From: Magnetospirillum sulfuroxidans
Lineage (GTDB): Bacteria > Pseudomonadota > Alphaproteobacteria > Rhodospirillales > Magnetospirillaceae
Assembly: GCF_018224925.1 (NCBI RefSeq)
Contig: NZ_JAGTUF010000002.1
Span: 124,001 to 188,000 of the forward strand
DNA: 64,000 bases
Direction: 5' to 3'
Part shown: in pieces, positions 8,461 to 17,121 of the stretch
Numbering within the stretch: position 1 is the stretch's first letter
How the letters are laid out: the number at the start of each line of letters is the position of its first letter
Notes under the pieces: model-generated
Seen by the model: only the letters and a program-made list of their open reading frames with translations
The model's database searches: none
Told to the model about the DNA's origin: nothing
Made by a program: the position numbers and the translations under genes

Positions 8461-9846
8461 TTACACGGTCATGGCCAAAGGGGCGCTGCCGCAGGCCAGC
8501 AGATCGGCCAGGATGTGCAGGGCTTGCGCCAGCGTCTCCATATCGGGCGGGGCGGTGACCGAAGCGCGGACGCCGTCCATGTGCGGCCGGCCGACGGCGA
8601 AGGAATCGGTGGGCGGCAGGCTGACGGCACGGCGCGCCGCCTCGGCGACAAAGGCCGATGACGTCCACGGCAACGTCATCGGTAGCCAGATGTTGAAGGC
8701 CGGACGCGGCTTAGCAATCCCCAAAATCTCGCCGGCCAGGGCGATGCGGGCCAAGGCGTCGCGGCGTTGACGTTCGGCCGCTTCCTGGGCGATGCCGGCG
8801 TCAATCAGCATGCAGGCCGCTTCCAGCAAGGGGATCGGCAGCGCCAGAGACAAAGCGCCGATGGCGGCATCGAAACGCCCTTTGACCTCGCCCGGCAGCG
8901 CCGCGAAGGACGTCCGCAGCCCCGGCGTCACGCTTTTCGACAAGGTGGTCAGGTAAAGCGTGCGTTCCGGTGCGTGCACCAGAATGGGCGGCGGCGCGGT
9001 GGGATCGAGAAAGCGATGCACGCCGTCCTCGATGATAAAGGCGTCATGGCGGCGGGCGGCTTCGGCGATGGCCCGGCGGCGGCTTTCATCCAGCGTCGCC
9101 GTGGTCGGGTTCTGCACCGTGGCGGTGGTGTACAGCAACCGCGCCCCTTTGGCGAAGCCGCGCTCGACCTCGTCGGGGATCAGGCCGTTCTCGTCCATCA
9201 TCACGCCGACAAGCGAGCGCCCCAACAAGGTGACCGCCGATTTGAAGCCGGGATAGGTATATTCCTCGGCCAGGATGACATCCCCCGGCCGGGTCAGGGT
9301 GGCGATGGCGGCCACCAGGGCCTGCTGACTGCCGGCGGTGACCGAAACCTGGTCCAGCCCCACCTCGGCCCCTTCCAGGGCAAGCCATTTACGCCCCGCC
9401 ACCCGATGGCGCTGGGCAACGCTTTCCAGATTGTATGACAGCAATTGCGGCAGGTCGGCCCGCTTGGCCAATTGCGCCAGCACCGGCCCGACCGCCCAAG
9501 CCCCCTGATCGCCAGAGGGACGGTTGACCGCCATGTTGATGATCCCGGGATGTGGCGCCCAGGCTACCGACAAGTATTGCCCCAGGGCGGAATCTTTTTT
9601 GTCGGGATCGGTGACGAAGGTGCCGCGCCCAACCTCGCCCGACAGCAAGCCAAGCCGTTCAGCCTCGGTATAAGCGCGGGCGACGGTGCCGACCGTGACC
9701 TTCAGCCGCCAGGCCAGATCACGATGGGTGGGCATGCGGGTTCCCAGCGGCAACCGTTTCGCCGCCACGTCAGCAGCAATGGCATCGACGATGGCGCGGT
9801 ATTTCGGGCCGGGAAAGGCGGACAGATCGGGGAGCCAATTTGACAT
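8461..9846 (-). CDS. MocR-type transcriptional regulator (GntR winged helix fused to aminotransferase fold)
   Basis: This 461-residue fusion protein starts with a GntR winged helix (about 10-75; PTHRDLAWRLKVTVGTVARAY) followed by a class I aminotransferase-like domain (about 110-455). The PLP-lysine motif TTLSKSVTPGLR is present, as is the upstream EEYTYPGF, so PLP binding is expected. MocR proteins use PLP or an aldimine as effector and usually control an adjacent divergent gene. Here the divergent neighbour is the DUF1127 gene, and the space between them carries several TTCAAT repeats. The regulated pathway (vitamin B6, GABA, taurine or other) cannot be told from the window. Confidence 0.88.
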   Translation of the reverse strand: MSNWLPDLSAFPGPKYRAIVDAIAADVAAKRLPLGTRMPTHRDLAWRLKVTVGTVARAYTEAERLGLLSGEVGRGTFVTDPDKKDSALGQYLSVAWAPHPGIINMAVNRPSGDQGAWAVGPVLAQLAKRADLPQLLSYNLESVAQRHRVAGRKWLALEGAEVGLDQVSVTAGSQQALVAAIATLTRPGDVILAEEYTYPGFKSAVTLLGRSLVGVMMDENGLIPDEVERGFAKGARLLYTTATVQNPTTATLDESRRRAIAEAARRHDAFIIEDGVHRFLDPTAPPPILVHAPERTLYLTTLSKSVTPGLRTSFAALPGEVKGRFDAAIGALSLALPIPLLEAACMLIDAGIAQEAAERQRRDALARIALAGEILGIAKPRPAFNIWLPMTLPWTSSAFVAEAARRAVSLPPTDSFAVGRPHMDGVRASVTAPPDMETLAQALHILADLLACGSAPLAMTV

Positions 9847-9849
9847 GGT

Positions 9850-9949
9850 TTCAATAATGCAATTGACTCTATTGCCCCGTCAATCATTGATTCAATATCG
9901 CTTCAATCGGAGTTGCACCAATGATACGGATCAATTGGACGGGTTCAAT
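9850..9949. promoter_or_regulatory. Repeat-rich operator region between MocR gene and DUF1127 gene
   Basis: TTCAAT occurs at 9850, 9891, 9902 and 9944; the 9891 and 9902 copies are 11 bp apart, one helical turn. A 5-1-5 palindrome TCAATCATTGA lies at 9880-9890 and AATTGA at 9861-9866. A TTGACT box (9863-9868) could be the -35 of the rightward DUF1127 promoter. Direct repeats spaced by one turn are typical of MocR-family operators, so autoregulation and control of the divergent gene are inferred. Confidence 0.5.
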
Positions 9950-10130
9950 TTTCCCCTCTATCCAGATCAATATTCCCATCATCCGGGGAATTGACGCGGT
10001 GATGACCTGGATCGAGCGGGCTCAACAGCGGCGGGCTTTGGCTCGGTTGGATGACCGCTTGCTGCGCGATATCGGGATCAGTCGTGCCGATGCCCTGCGC
10101 GAAGCCGACAGAGCCGCCTGGAAAGGTTAG
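9921..10130 (+). CDS. DUF1127 (YjiS-like) small protein
   Basis: This is a 69-residue protein whose C-terminal half, RALARLDDRLLRDIGISRAD, is the DUF1127 signature: arginine-rich helix, L-x-x-L-D/S-D-R-x-L-x-D-I-G. Members are small and basic, and some bind RNA or affect phosphate, carbon or motility responses in alphaproteobacteria. The ATG at 9921 follows GGAG by eight bases. A second in-frame ATG at 10002 would give a 42-residue protein closer to the usual DUF1127 size; the extra N-terminal part looks mildly hydrophobic. It diverges from the MocR gene. Confidence 0.75.
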   Translation: MIRINWTGSIFPSIQINIPIIRGIDAVMTWIERAQQRRALARLDDRLLRDIGISRADALREADRAAWKG

Positions 10131-10241
10131 CGCCACAACCAAAGAAAATGCCGCATGCGCACATTTGCCTTTGCCGCCTGCATCCCCCGCTTTACACTAC
10201 CTCTTATTCGCAGCCAGGACGCAGGGGGGGAGGGAAGCCCG

Positions 10242-10664
10242 GTGCCGGCATACAAAGACAGCTTATTGCGACCAGTCCCCTGGTTGGTTTCGTTTGGCAT
10301 CGATGAAGGCCAGATCGACGCCGAGCACCGCTCGATGATCAATTTATGCAACGAGCTTTGCTTCGCCGCCGCGACCGACCCGTCGCAGGCGCGCCATAAA
10401 TTGGCGCAAGAAGACGTCGCCGCCTTATTGGCCCATCACTTCAGCACCGAAGAACGGGTGTTCGACGATATCGCCTTTCCCGATTCCCATCTGCATCGGC
10501 GCGAACACGACCATCTGCGTCGGTTGGTGTCGCCGCTGCTTTCCGCCCCGCACGAGACGCAATTCCTCGGCGCCCTGTTGCATGCCCGCACCGGTCTGGT
10601 CGAGCATATCATCCGTCACGATCTTGGCTTCAAAAGCCACCTTCTCCACCGTGACGGACGATAG
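10242..10664 (+). CDS. Bacteriohemerythrin
   Basis: This 140-residue four-helix protein has the full di-iron ligand set counted from GTG 10242: His29 (IDAEHR), His66 and Glu70 (HFSTEE), His85 and His89 (HLHRREH), His122 and Asp127 (HIIRHD). Bacteriohemerythrins bind O2 reversibly and are abundant in magnetospirilla, where they deliver oxygen to oxidases or act in aerotaxis. GTG 10242 is preferred because GGGAGGGA lies just upstream and because the hemerythrin fold begins a few residues later (PWLVSFGIDEGQID). An in-frame ATG at 10155 would add 29 residues with no domain and no clear ribosome site. Confidence 0.85.
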   Translation: MPAYKDSLLRPVPWLVSFGIDEGQIDAEHRSMINLCNELCFAAATDPSQARHKLAQEDVAALLAHHFSTEERVFDDIAFPDSHLHRREHDHLRRLVSPLLSAPHETQFLGALLHARTGLVEHIIRHDLGFKSHLLHRDGR

Positions 10665-10673
10665 CCCGCATTT

Positions 10674-11453
10674 TCAGCGATTGATAAACATCGCCGGCCG
10701 CTTATCGGCGAAGGCCGCCATGCCTTCGCGCCGATCCTCGGTGGCGAAGGTGGAATGAAACAGTCGGCGCTCGAAACGAATGCCCTCGGCCAAAGTGGTC
10801 TCAAAGGCGGCATTAACCGATTCCTTGGCCATCATCACCACCGGCAACGACATCGAGGCGATCTTTTCCGCCGCTTTCAGCGCCTCGGCCTCCAATTCGG
10901 CCAACGGCACGACGCGGCTGACCAGCCCGGCCCGTTCAGCCTCGGCCGCATCCATCTGCCGCCCGGTCAGGCACATTTCCATGGCCTTGGCCTTGCCGAC
11001 GGCGCGGGTCAGGCGTTGTGAACCGCCGGCGCCGGGCATGGTGCCCAGATTGATTTCCGGCTGACCGAATTTGGCGTTGTCGGCGGCGATGATGAAATCG
11101 CACATCATCGCCAATTCACACCCGCCGCCCAGGGCGTAGCCGGCAACCGCGGCGATCACCGGCTTTCTGATGGTGGTGACATGGGTCCAGCCGGTGTTGC
11201 AGAAATCGCGGAAATACACATCCATGAAGGACAAATCCTTCATTTCCTTGATGTCCGCCCCGGCGGCAAAGGCCTTTGGCGAACCGGTCAAAACGATGCA
11301 GCCGATGCCGTCATCGGCCTGAAAAGCATCCAGCGCCAAGGCCAGATCCTCGAATAGCGGCGTGGACAGCGCATTCAACGCCTGTGGCCGGTTCAGACGG
11401 ATCAGGCCGACCTTGCCCTGGGTTTCCACCAAGATGTTTTCGTACGTGGTCAT
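10674..11453 (-). CDS. Enoyl-CoA hydratase
   Basis: This 259-residue crotonase-fold enzyme hydrates trans-2-enoyl-CoA to 3-hydroxyacyl-CoA. Both catalytic glutamates of true hydratases are present, Glu113 (GGGCEL) and Glu133 (GQPEINLG), 20 residues apart as in the rat mitochondrial enzyme. The oxyanion-hole motifs [10 protein letters not shown] and YALGGG are intact. It heads a leftward group that follows the order SDR, 3-hydroxyisobutyryl-CoA hydrolase and malonyl-CoA synthetase upstream, so a role in branched-chain or short-chain acyl-CoA degradation is likely. Its 3' end faces the hemerythrin gene with only 9 bp between. Confidence 0.88.
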   Translation of the reverse strand: MTTYENILVETQGKVGLIRLNRPQALNALSTPLFEDLALALDAFQADDGIGCIVLTGSPKAFAAGADIKEMKDLSFMDVYFRDFCNTGWTHVTTIRKPVIAAVAGYALGGGCELAMMCDFIIAADNAKFGQPEINLGTMPGAGGSQRLTRAVGKAKAMEMCLTGRQMDAAEAERAGLVSRVVPLAELEAEALKAAEKIASMSLPVVMMAKESVNAAFETTLAEGIRFERRLFHSTFATEDRREGMAAFADKRPAMFINR

Positions 11454-11533
11454 GAGAACCTCTTCTTATCAAAGCCTGCGCGGCGACTGAGCGGGCCCGT
11501 CACGGGCCGCGCCTCACCCAAAGCCCGCGGGCC

Positions 11534-12295
11534 TTACGCCGGCGGCATCCGCACCGCGCCATCCAGGCGGATGGTGCTGCCGTTGAGCATGGGGTTGTCG
11601 ATAATCGACAAAACCATGCGGGCGTATTCTTCCGGCAGGCCCAAGCGATGCGGGAACAAGGTCGAGGCCACCAGCGAGTCCAACACCTCTTGCGGCATGC
11701 CATTGACCATCGGCGTGCCGAAATAGCCCGGCGCGATGGCCATGACGCGGATACCGCTGGGCGCGAATTCCCGCGCCGCCGGCAATGACAGACTGGCGAC
11801 GCCGCCCTTGGAGGCGGCATAGGCGACTTGGCCGATCTGGCCATCGAAAGCGGCGATGGACGCCGTGTTGACGATGACGCCGCGTTCGCCATTGTCTTGC
11901 GGCTCCAGCCCCAGCATGTCGGCGGCGGCCAGACGCATGACGTTGAAGGTGCCGATCAGGTTGATCTGAATGACCTTGGCGAATGATTCCAGCGGCATCG
12001 GCCCCTTGCGGCCGACCACCTTGCCCGGCGTCGCCACTCCTGCGCAATTGACGGCGATGCGAGCCGGTCCATGCGCCTCACGGGCGGCAGCCAGGGCGGC
12101 TTCCACCGATTCGGCGCTGGTGACGTCGCAGACCACGCCGACACCGCCGATTTCCGCCGCCACCGCCGTGACGGCGGCTTGGTTGAGATCAAGCACGGCG
12201 ACTTTGACGCCCTGCTTGGCCAAGGCGCGGGCGGTTTCGGCGCCCAGGCCCGAGCCGCCGCCGGTGACGATGGCGGCACAGTTGTGGATAAGCAT
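11534..12295 (-). CDS. Short-chain dehydrogenase, 3-hydroxyacyl-CoA dehydrogenase type II (HSD10-like)
   Basis: This 253-residue SDR has the NAD-binding TGGGSGLG (11-18), NCAG (83-86) and the catalytic Ser146, Tyr159 and Lys163 (YAASK). The substrate-side features ([17 protein letters not shown], then [14 protein letters not shown]) match the HSD17B10 / 3-hydroxy-2-methylbutyryl-CoA dehydrogenase group, which oxidises 3-hydroxyacyl-CoA in isoleucine and fatty acid breakdown. The gene lies in line with an enoyl-CoA hydratase 80 bp downstream and the hydrolase 24 bp upstream, so it is probably co-transcribed with them. Confidence 0.85.
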   Translation of the reverse strand: MLIHNCAAIVTGGGSGLGAETARALAKQGVKVAVLDLNQAAVTAVAAEIGGVGVVCDVTSAESVEAALAAAREAHGPARIAVNCAGVATPGKVVGRKGPMPLESFAKVIQINLIGTFNVMRLAAADMLGLEPQDNGERGVIVNTASIAAFDGQIGQVAYAASKGGVASLSLPAAREFAPSGIRVMAIAPGYFGTPMVNGMPQEVLDSLVASTLFPHRLGLPEEYARMVLSIIDNPMLNGSTIRLDGAVRMPPA

Positions 12296-12319
12296 GAAGT
12301 CCCTCCCTGGGATTTTTAT

Positions 12320-13348
12320 TTAAAAGCTGAGATCGCCACAGGCCGGCACCGTGTCAAAAGCGCGGGCCACCGCTTCGGTGCTGGCGGGTTCGGCCCAGAC
12401 CGGCTTGCCGTCCTTGTCGATGATGACGGCGCGGATGCCTTCGATGAAATCCGCCGCCGGGGCATAGACCTGGGACAAACGGAATTCCATGGCCATGCAG
12501 GCGTCGAAATCCAATGCCGCGCCACGGCGAATTTGTTCGAACGCCACCTTGCCCGCCGTCGGTGACTTGCCGTTGATGGCGGCCAAAGTGTCGGCGGCGA
12601 AGGCGTCATCTTCCACCGCCAAGGCGGCCAACACCCCGTCATAGCTGTCAGCGGCGAAACAGCGGTCAATCAGGTCGCGCCGCGCCGCCAGCGGCGCCGG
12701 GCCGGGATCGGCATGGAAAGCGTCCAGCACCGCCTTGACGTCCTCGGCCTCGGCCAGGGCGGCGCGCACTTCATCCTTGCGCGCCGATGGGACGAAATGG
12801 GTGGCGATGCCGGCATACAGGCAATCCGCCGCCTTAAGCCGCGCCCCGGTCAGCCCCAGATACATCCCCAATTGCCCCGGACAGCGCGGCAGGAAATAAG
12901 CGCCGCCCACATCGGGGAAGAAACCGATGCCGGTTTCCGGCATGGCGAAAAGGGTGCGGTCGCCGGCGACGCGATAGCGGCCATGAACCGAAACGCCGAC
13001 GCCACCGCCCATGACGATGCCGTCGATCATGGCGACATAGGGCTTGCCATAGGTCTTGATCTTGCGGTTCAGCCGGTATTCGTCCCGATAGAAGGTGGCG
13101 ACATGCTCCATCTGTCCGGCCTTGGCCGCGTCGTACAAGGCGCGAATATCGCCGCCGGCGCAAAACGCCTTTTCTCCCGCCCCCTCGATCACCACCACGG
13201 TGACGGCGTCATCGGCGGCCCACGCTTCCAGTTGCGGATGCAAGGCGTGAACCTGATCAAGCGTCAGCGCGTTCAGCGCCTTGGGCCGATTAAGAACGAT
13301 GCGGCCCAAGCCGCCCTGGCGTTCAAACAGAATTTCCGCTTCGCTCAC
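12320..13348 (-). CDS. 3-hydroxyisobutyryl-CoA hydrolase
   Basis: This 342-residue crotonase-superfamily protein has the hydrolase-type motif MPETGIGFFPDVGG, whose Glu and Asp match the catalytic pair of human HIBCH, and FCAGGDIRALYD for the oxyanion hole. It frees 3-hydroxyisobutyrate from CoA in valine degradation; its product is the substrate of the MmsB encoded at 17122. GTG 13348 is chosen as start because it overlaps the stop of malonyl-CoA synthetase (GTGA) and has GGAG eight bases upstream. An in-frame codon nine residues earlier lies inside the upstream gene and lacks this spacing. Confidence 0.85.
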   Translation of the reverse strand: MSEAEILFERQGGLGRIVLNRPKALNALTLDQVHALHPQLEAWAADDAVTVVVIEGAGEKAFCAGGDIRALYDAAKAGQMEHVATFYRDEYRLNRKIKTYGKPYVAMIDGIVMGGGVGVSVHGRYRVAGDRTLFAMPETGIGFFPDVGGAYFLPRCPGQLGMYLGLTGARLKAADCLYAGIATHFVPSARKDEVRAALAEAEDVKAVLDAFHADPGPAPLAARRDLIDRCFAADSYDGVLAALAVEDDAFAADTLAAINGKSPTAGKVAFEQIRRGAALDFDACMAMEFRLSQVYAPAADFIEGIRAVIIDKDGKPVWAEPASTEAVARAFDTVPACGDLSF

Positions 13349-14883
13349 GATGCTTGCTCCAGGCTGGTTTTCCACATCTCGGCATAGAAATCGCGCAGAA
13401 CGTTCTTTTGCACCTTGCCCATGGTGTTGCGCGGCAATTCCGGCACGAACACCACCTGCTTGGGCACCTTGTAATTGGCCAGCCGCCCCTTGAGATCGGC
13501 CAACACGGCCGCCGCCGACAATTCACGGCCGCTTTCGCCGACGATGATGGCCAGTCCGGCCTCGCCGAAATCCGGGTGCGGCATGCCGATGACGGCGGAT
13601 TCGACGACACCGTCCAAGCGGTCGATGACGTCTTCCACTTCCTTGGGATAGACGTTATAGCCGCCCGAGATGATCAGATCCTTGGCCCGGCCGACGATGG
13701 AGACATAGCCCTCGGCATCGATCACGCCGACATCGCCAGTCTTGAAAAAGCCGTCAGCGGTGAATTCCGCCTTGGTCTTTTCCGGCATGTTCCAATAGCC
13801 GATGAAGACGTTGGGGCCTTTGACCTCGATGCCGCCAACCTCGCCCTGGGGCAAGACGACGCCATTGTCGTCGGTGATCCGCACCGCCATGTCCGGCAGC
13901 GCCGGGCCGACGGTGCCGGCCTTGCGGGCGCCGACCAACGGATTCGAGGTGAACATGCCGCCCTCGGTCATGCCATAGCGTTCCAAGATGGTGTGGCCGG
14001 TACGGCTGACAAAATCGTTGAAGGTTTCCGACAGCAACGGGGCCGAGCCGGAAATGAACAGCCGCATATTGCGGCAGGTGTCGGCGTTCAAGCGCGGACT
14101 GGTCAGCAGGCGGGTATAGAAGGTCGGCACCCCCATGAACACGCTGGCTTGCGGCAGCAAGTCCAGCACCTGCTCGGCATCGAATTTGGCACAGAAAATC
14201 ATCGCCGAGCCGTTCAGCAGCACGCAATTGGTGGCGACGAACAGACCGTGGGTATGAAAGATCGGCAAGGCGTGCAACAGCACGTCATCAGGCTGCCACC
14301 CCCATAATTGGTGCAAGGTTTGGGCATTGGCGGCCAGATTGGCGTGACTCATCATCGCCCCCTTGGGCCGGCCGGTGGTGCCGGACGAATACAAGATCGA
14401 GGCGACATCGCCGCCGCCACGCGCCACCGTGGCGAAATCGGCCGGCTGGCTGGCGGCTTCATCGACCAAGCTGCCGGTATTGTCGGCGCCAAGGGTCAAG
14501 AGACGGGCGGCGATCCCGGTCTTGCCGATGATGGCGGCCAATTGCTCGGCCCGCCCCGGCTGGCAGATCACCGCCGCCGGCGCCGCGTCGGACAGGAAGA
14601 ATTCCAACTCGTCCGGCTGATAGGCGGTGTTCAGCGGCAACAATACCGCACCGGTCCGCAGACAGGCCATGTAGACGAAGATGGCTTGCGGGGATTTTTC
14701 CACCTGCACGGCGACCCGGTCGCCGGGCTTGACCCCCGAGGCCACCAAGACATGGGCGAAGCGGGCGGAAACCGCCTCGAGGTCGCCATAGGAAAACACC
14801 GGGCCAGCGGGCACGATGATGAACGGGCGGGAGCGATCGGCGGGAAAGCGCGAACGGAACAGCTCGAACAGATTGTCGGACAT
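13345..14883 (-). CDS. matB: Malonyl-CoA synthetase (MatB-like AMP-forming acyl-CoA ligase)
   Basis: This 512-residue ANL-superfamily ligase has the P-loop YSSGTTGRPKGAM, the A5-type ERYGMTEGG, and the C-terminal hinge TGDVGVIDAEGYVSIVGR followed by KDLIISGGYNVYPKEVE. The opening, FELFRSRFPADRSRPF, and VQVEKSPQAIFVYMACLRTG are typical of malonate-CoA ligases. It would make malonyl-CoA or methylmalonyl-CoA from the free acids. ATG 14883 has GGGAGGA nine bases upstream; a longer in-frame version to 14943 lacks support. The stop overlaps the next gene by four bases. A palindromic operator lies between it and the GntR gene just upstream. Confidence 0.85.
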   Translation of the reverse strand: MSDNLFELFRSRFPADRSRPFIIVPAGPVFSYGDLEAVSARFAHVLVASGVKPGDRVAVQVEKSPQAIFVYMACLRTGAVLLPLNTAYQPDELEFFLSDAAPAAVICQPGRAEQLAAIIGKTGIAARLLTLGADNTGSLVDEAASQPADFATVARGGGDVASILYSSGTTGRPKGAMMSHANLAANAQTLHQLWGWQPDDVLLHALPIFHTHGLFVATNCVLLNGSAMIFCAKFDAEQVLDLLPQASVFMGVPTFYTRLLTSPRLNADTCRNMRLFISGSAPLLSETFNDFVSRTGHTILERYGMTEGGMFTSNPLVGARKAGTVGPALPDMAVRITDDNGVVLPQGEVGGIEVKGPNVFIGYWNMPEKTKAEFTADGFFKTGDVGVIDAEGYVSIVGRAKDLIISGGYNVYPKEVEDVIDRLDGVVESAVIGMPHPDFGEAGLAIIVGESGRELSAAAVLADLKGRLANYKVPKQVVFVPELPRNTMGKVQKNVLRDFYAEMWKTSLEQAS

Positions 14884-14977
14884 GGATGAACATCCTCCCT
14901 GGGACGGTCGGCTCTGATGGCCGGCGCGAAATTCAGCGTCCAAGGACTAGCACAGGGATGTTCGTCAGGCCAGAGCT

Positions 14978-15009
14978 TTGTATCCAAAAATTGACAACAT
15001 TGGATACAA
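14978..15009. promoter_or_regulatory. Inverted repeat, likely GntR/FCD (MatR-like) operator upstream of matB
   Basis: Ten-base arms TTGTATCCAA (14978-14987) and TTGGATACAA (15000-15009) form a perfect inverted repeat around a 12-bp spacer. The second arm ends one base before the stop codon of the GntR gene, and the repeat is about 95 bp upstream of the matB start. FCD-type GntR proteins, including the malonate regulator MatR, bind TTGTA...TACAA type palindromes, so control of matB by the adjacent regulator is inferred. A hairpin role in the GntR mRNA is also possible, but there is no T-run. Confidence 0.6.
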
Positions 15010-15010
15010 G

Positions 15011-15676
15011 CTATCGCATGATGGATACGAATTCCGAGAAAATATCCGCCTGAATGGTCACATGCTTGCGCATGGCGGCTTGGGCGCGGTCAGGATCGGC
15101 GGCCAAAATGGCATCCAGAACCTCGCCGTGTTCGCCATAGGATTCGTCGATGCGCTTGGGATGATTGAGCTGATAGCGGCGATAAGGGGCAAGGCGGGCG
15201 AACAGCGAACGGGCCATGTCTTGCAGCACCACGTTGTGACTGCCGCGATAGACCGCCTCGTGGAACGCGTGGTTGACGGCGTAATATTCATCCAATTCCC
15301 GCGCCGCGCACAAGGCGCAGGAACGGGCGTGCAAGGCTTGCAGCGCCGTCTTTTCCTCGGCCGACATGCGCCGCGCCGCATAGCGGGCGCAAAGCCCTTC
15401 AATGTCGCTCATAACCTCGAACATCTGCACCATGCGATGCAAATCCAAAGGCGCCACCTCGGCCCCTTGGCGCGGCTGCTTGACCACCAGGCCGGAATAG
15501 ACCAATTGCAAAATAGCTTCGCGAACCGGGGTGCGCGACAGACCAAAACGCGCCGCCAGACTTTCTTCGTCCAGACGGGTGCCGGGGCGCAATTGACCGG
15601 AAAAAATCTCGGCCTCGATCACCTGGCGAATTTCGTCGGCCCGCGTCGCCGTCTTATCATTCTTCTTGGTGGCCAT
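15011..15676 (-). CDS. GntR-family regulator, FCD subfamily (MatR-like)
   Basis: This 221-residue regulator has an N-terminal winged helix (about 12-75; LDEESLAARFGLSRTPVREAI) and an all-helical FCD ligand domain (about 85-215) with the usual histidines for a metal or carboxylate ligand (NHAFHEAVYRGSHN, then HGEVLDA, then HVTIQ). Regulators of this group sense small organic acids. Its position directly upstream of malonyl-CoA synthetase suggests malonate or a related acid, as for rhizobial MatR; this is inference. GTATAC cores near 15770 in its own upstream region may be autoregulatory half-sites. Confidence 0.85.
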   Translation of the reverse strand: MATKKNDKTATRADEIRQVIEAEIFSGQLRPGTRLDEESLAARFGLSRTPVREAILQLVYSGLVVKQPRQGAEVAPLDLHRMVQMFEVMSDIEGLCARYAARRMSAEEKTALQALHARSCALCAARELDEYYAVNHAFHEAVYRGSHNVVLQDMARSLFARLAPYRRYQLNHPKRIDESYGEHGEVLDAILAADPDRAQAAMRKHVTIQADIFSEFVSIMR

Positions 15677-15904
15677 GGTTCCTCCGCTCCCGTCTGCTGC
15701 GGGACTTTATATACTGTTGAGACAAGGTACCCAAGCCGCGCATTTTCGCACACAAAAAAATGCCCCTGCGTATACAGACACTGGACTGCCGAATTGGGTT
15801 GTGTTACCCCTGAACCATCGCCCAGCAGGAAACCGACAGAGTTTCCAGGGGCGAGAGGCAGCGTCCGAGGGCACCATTCATCATCCCTCTTGCGCCGCCA
15901 TTAA

Positions 15905-15924
15905 AAAAACGTATGTTCGTTTTT
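15905..15924. promoter_or_regulatory. Inverted repeat upstream of acyl-CoA dehydrogenase gene
   Basis: AAAAACG (15905-15911) and CGTTTTT (15918-15924) form seven-base arms around six bases, ending 22 bp before the ATG of the acyl-CoA dehydrogenase gene. The position is suitable for a repressor site. TetR-type regulators of acyl-CoA degradation bind sites of this general form, but no matching regulator is adjacent. Confidence 0.4.
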
Positions 15925-15946
15925 GAGCAGCAGGGATGAAACCACG

Positions 15947-17086
15947 ATGCAGTTCGACCTGACCGAAGATCAGGAAGCGTTCCAAGGCGCAGCCCGCGAT
16001 TTCGCCCAAGGCGAGATGGCGCCCCATGCCGCCCATTGGGACGAAGCGGAAATCTTCCCCGCCGATTGCTTGCGCAAGGCGGCCGAACTGGGATTCGCCG
16101 GCATTTATGTCAAGGAAGACGTGGGAGGATCGGCGCTGACCCGCCTGGATGCCGCCTTGATCTTCGAGGAACTGGCCGCCGCCTGCCCCTCCACCGCCGC
16201 CTATATCTCCATCCACAACATGGCGGCATGGATGATCGACAGCTTCGGCACCGACGACCAACGGCGCCGCTGGCTGCCCGACCTGACCACCATGACCAAA
16301 TTCGCCAGTTATTGCCTGACCGAACCCGGTGCCGGCTCCGATGCCGCGTCCTTGCGCGCCAAGGCCCATCTGGACGGCGACCATTATGTTCTCAACGGCA
16401 CCAAGGCGTTCATTTCCGGCGGCGGGTCGTCTGACGTTTATGTGGTGATGGTCCGCACCGGCGGCCCCGGCCCCAAGGGCATTTCCTGCCTGGTGGTGGA
16501 AAAAGGCACGCCGGGCCTGTCATTCGGCAAACAGGAAAAGAAGCTGGGCTGGAAAAGCCAGCCGACCAGCGCGGTAATCTTTGAAGAATGCCGGGTTCCC
16601 GTCGCCAACCGCATCGGCCAGGAAGGCGAAGGCTTCAAGATTGCCATGAAGGGCCTGGATGGCGGCCGCTTGAACATCGGCGCGTGCTCCTTGGGCGGCG
16701 CGCGCGAATGCTTGCGGCTGGCGGTCGACTACACCAACCAGCGCCAGCAATTCGGCCAGACCATCGCCAGCTTCCAAAACACCCAGTTCCAATTGGCCGA
16801 CATGGCCACCGAACTGGAAGCCGCCCGTTTGTTGCTGCATCGCGCCGCCAGCGCCGTCGACGGCAAGCAAGCCGGCGCCACCACGCTGTGCGCCATGGCC
16901 AAACGGCTGGCCACCGATACCGGTTTTTCCGTCGTCGACCGCGCCCTGCAATTGTTCGGCGGCTACGGCTATATCAAGGAATACCCGATCGAGCGGTACC
17001 TGCGGGATCTCCGCGTCCACCGCATCTTGGAAGGGTCCAACGAAATCATGCGCGTCATCATCGGCCGGGCGCTGACCCAAGCCTAA
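15947..17086 (+). CDS. Acyl-CoA dehydrogenase, probable isobutyryl-CoA dehydrogenase
   Basis: This 379-residue flavoprotein has the three ACAD domains: N-terminal helices, a central beta domain with [14 protein letters not shown], and a C-terminal helical domain with the FAD-contacting [17 protein letters not shown]. The catalytic base lies in [10 protein letters not shown]. It would oxidise a short or branched acyl-CoA and pass electrons to ETF. The 3-hydroxyisobutyrate dehydrogenase gene 35 bp downstream and the hydrolase to the left make isobutyryl-CoA (valine pathway) the best guess. ATG 15947 ([12 protein letters not shown]) is preferred over a TTG eight codons upstream. Confidence 0.85.
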   Translation: MQFDLTEDQEAFQGAARDFAQGEMAPHAAHWDEAEIFPADCLRKAAELGFAGIYVKEDVGGSALTRLDAALIFEELAAACPSTAAYISIHNMAAWMIDSFGTDDQRRRWLPDLTTMTKFASYCLTEPGAGSDAASLRAKAHLDGDHYVLNGTKAFISGGGSSDVYVVMVRTGGPGPKGISCLVVEKGTPGLSFGKQEKKLGWKSQPTSAVIFEECRVPVANRIGQEGEGFKIAMKGLDGGRLNIGACSLGGARECLRLAVDYTNQRQQFGQTIASFQNTQFQLADMATELEAARLLLHRAASAVDGKQAGATTLCAMAKRLATDTGFSVVDRALQLFGGYGYIKEYPIERYLRDLRVHRILEGSNEIMRVIIGRALTQA

Positions 17087-17121
17087 AAAATAACGACGTG
17101 AACAGGGAAGGAGACGAGGAT

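Noticed and set aside
8440-8462. Third copy of the palindromic repeat at the MocR gene end (GGGATTTGGGATTA)
   Set aside because: Only one arm resembles the element; the partner arm and the GTTTCACTCA loop are missing, so chance cannot be excluded.
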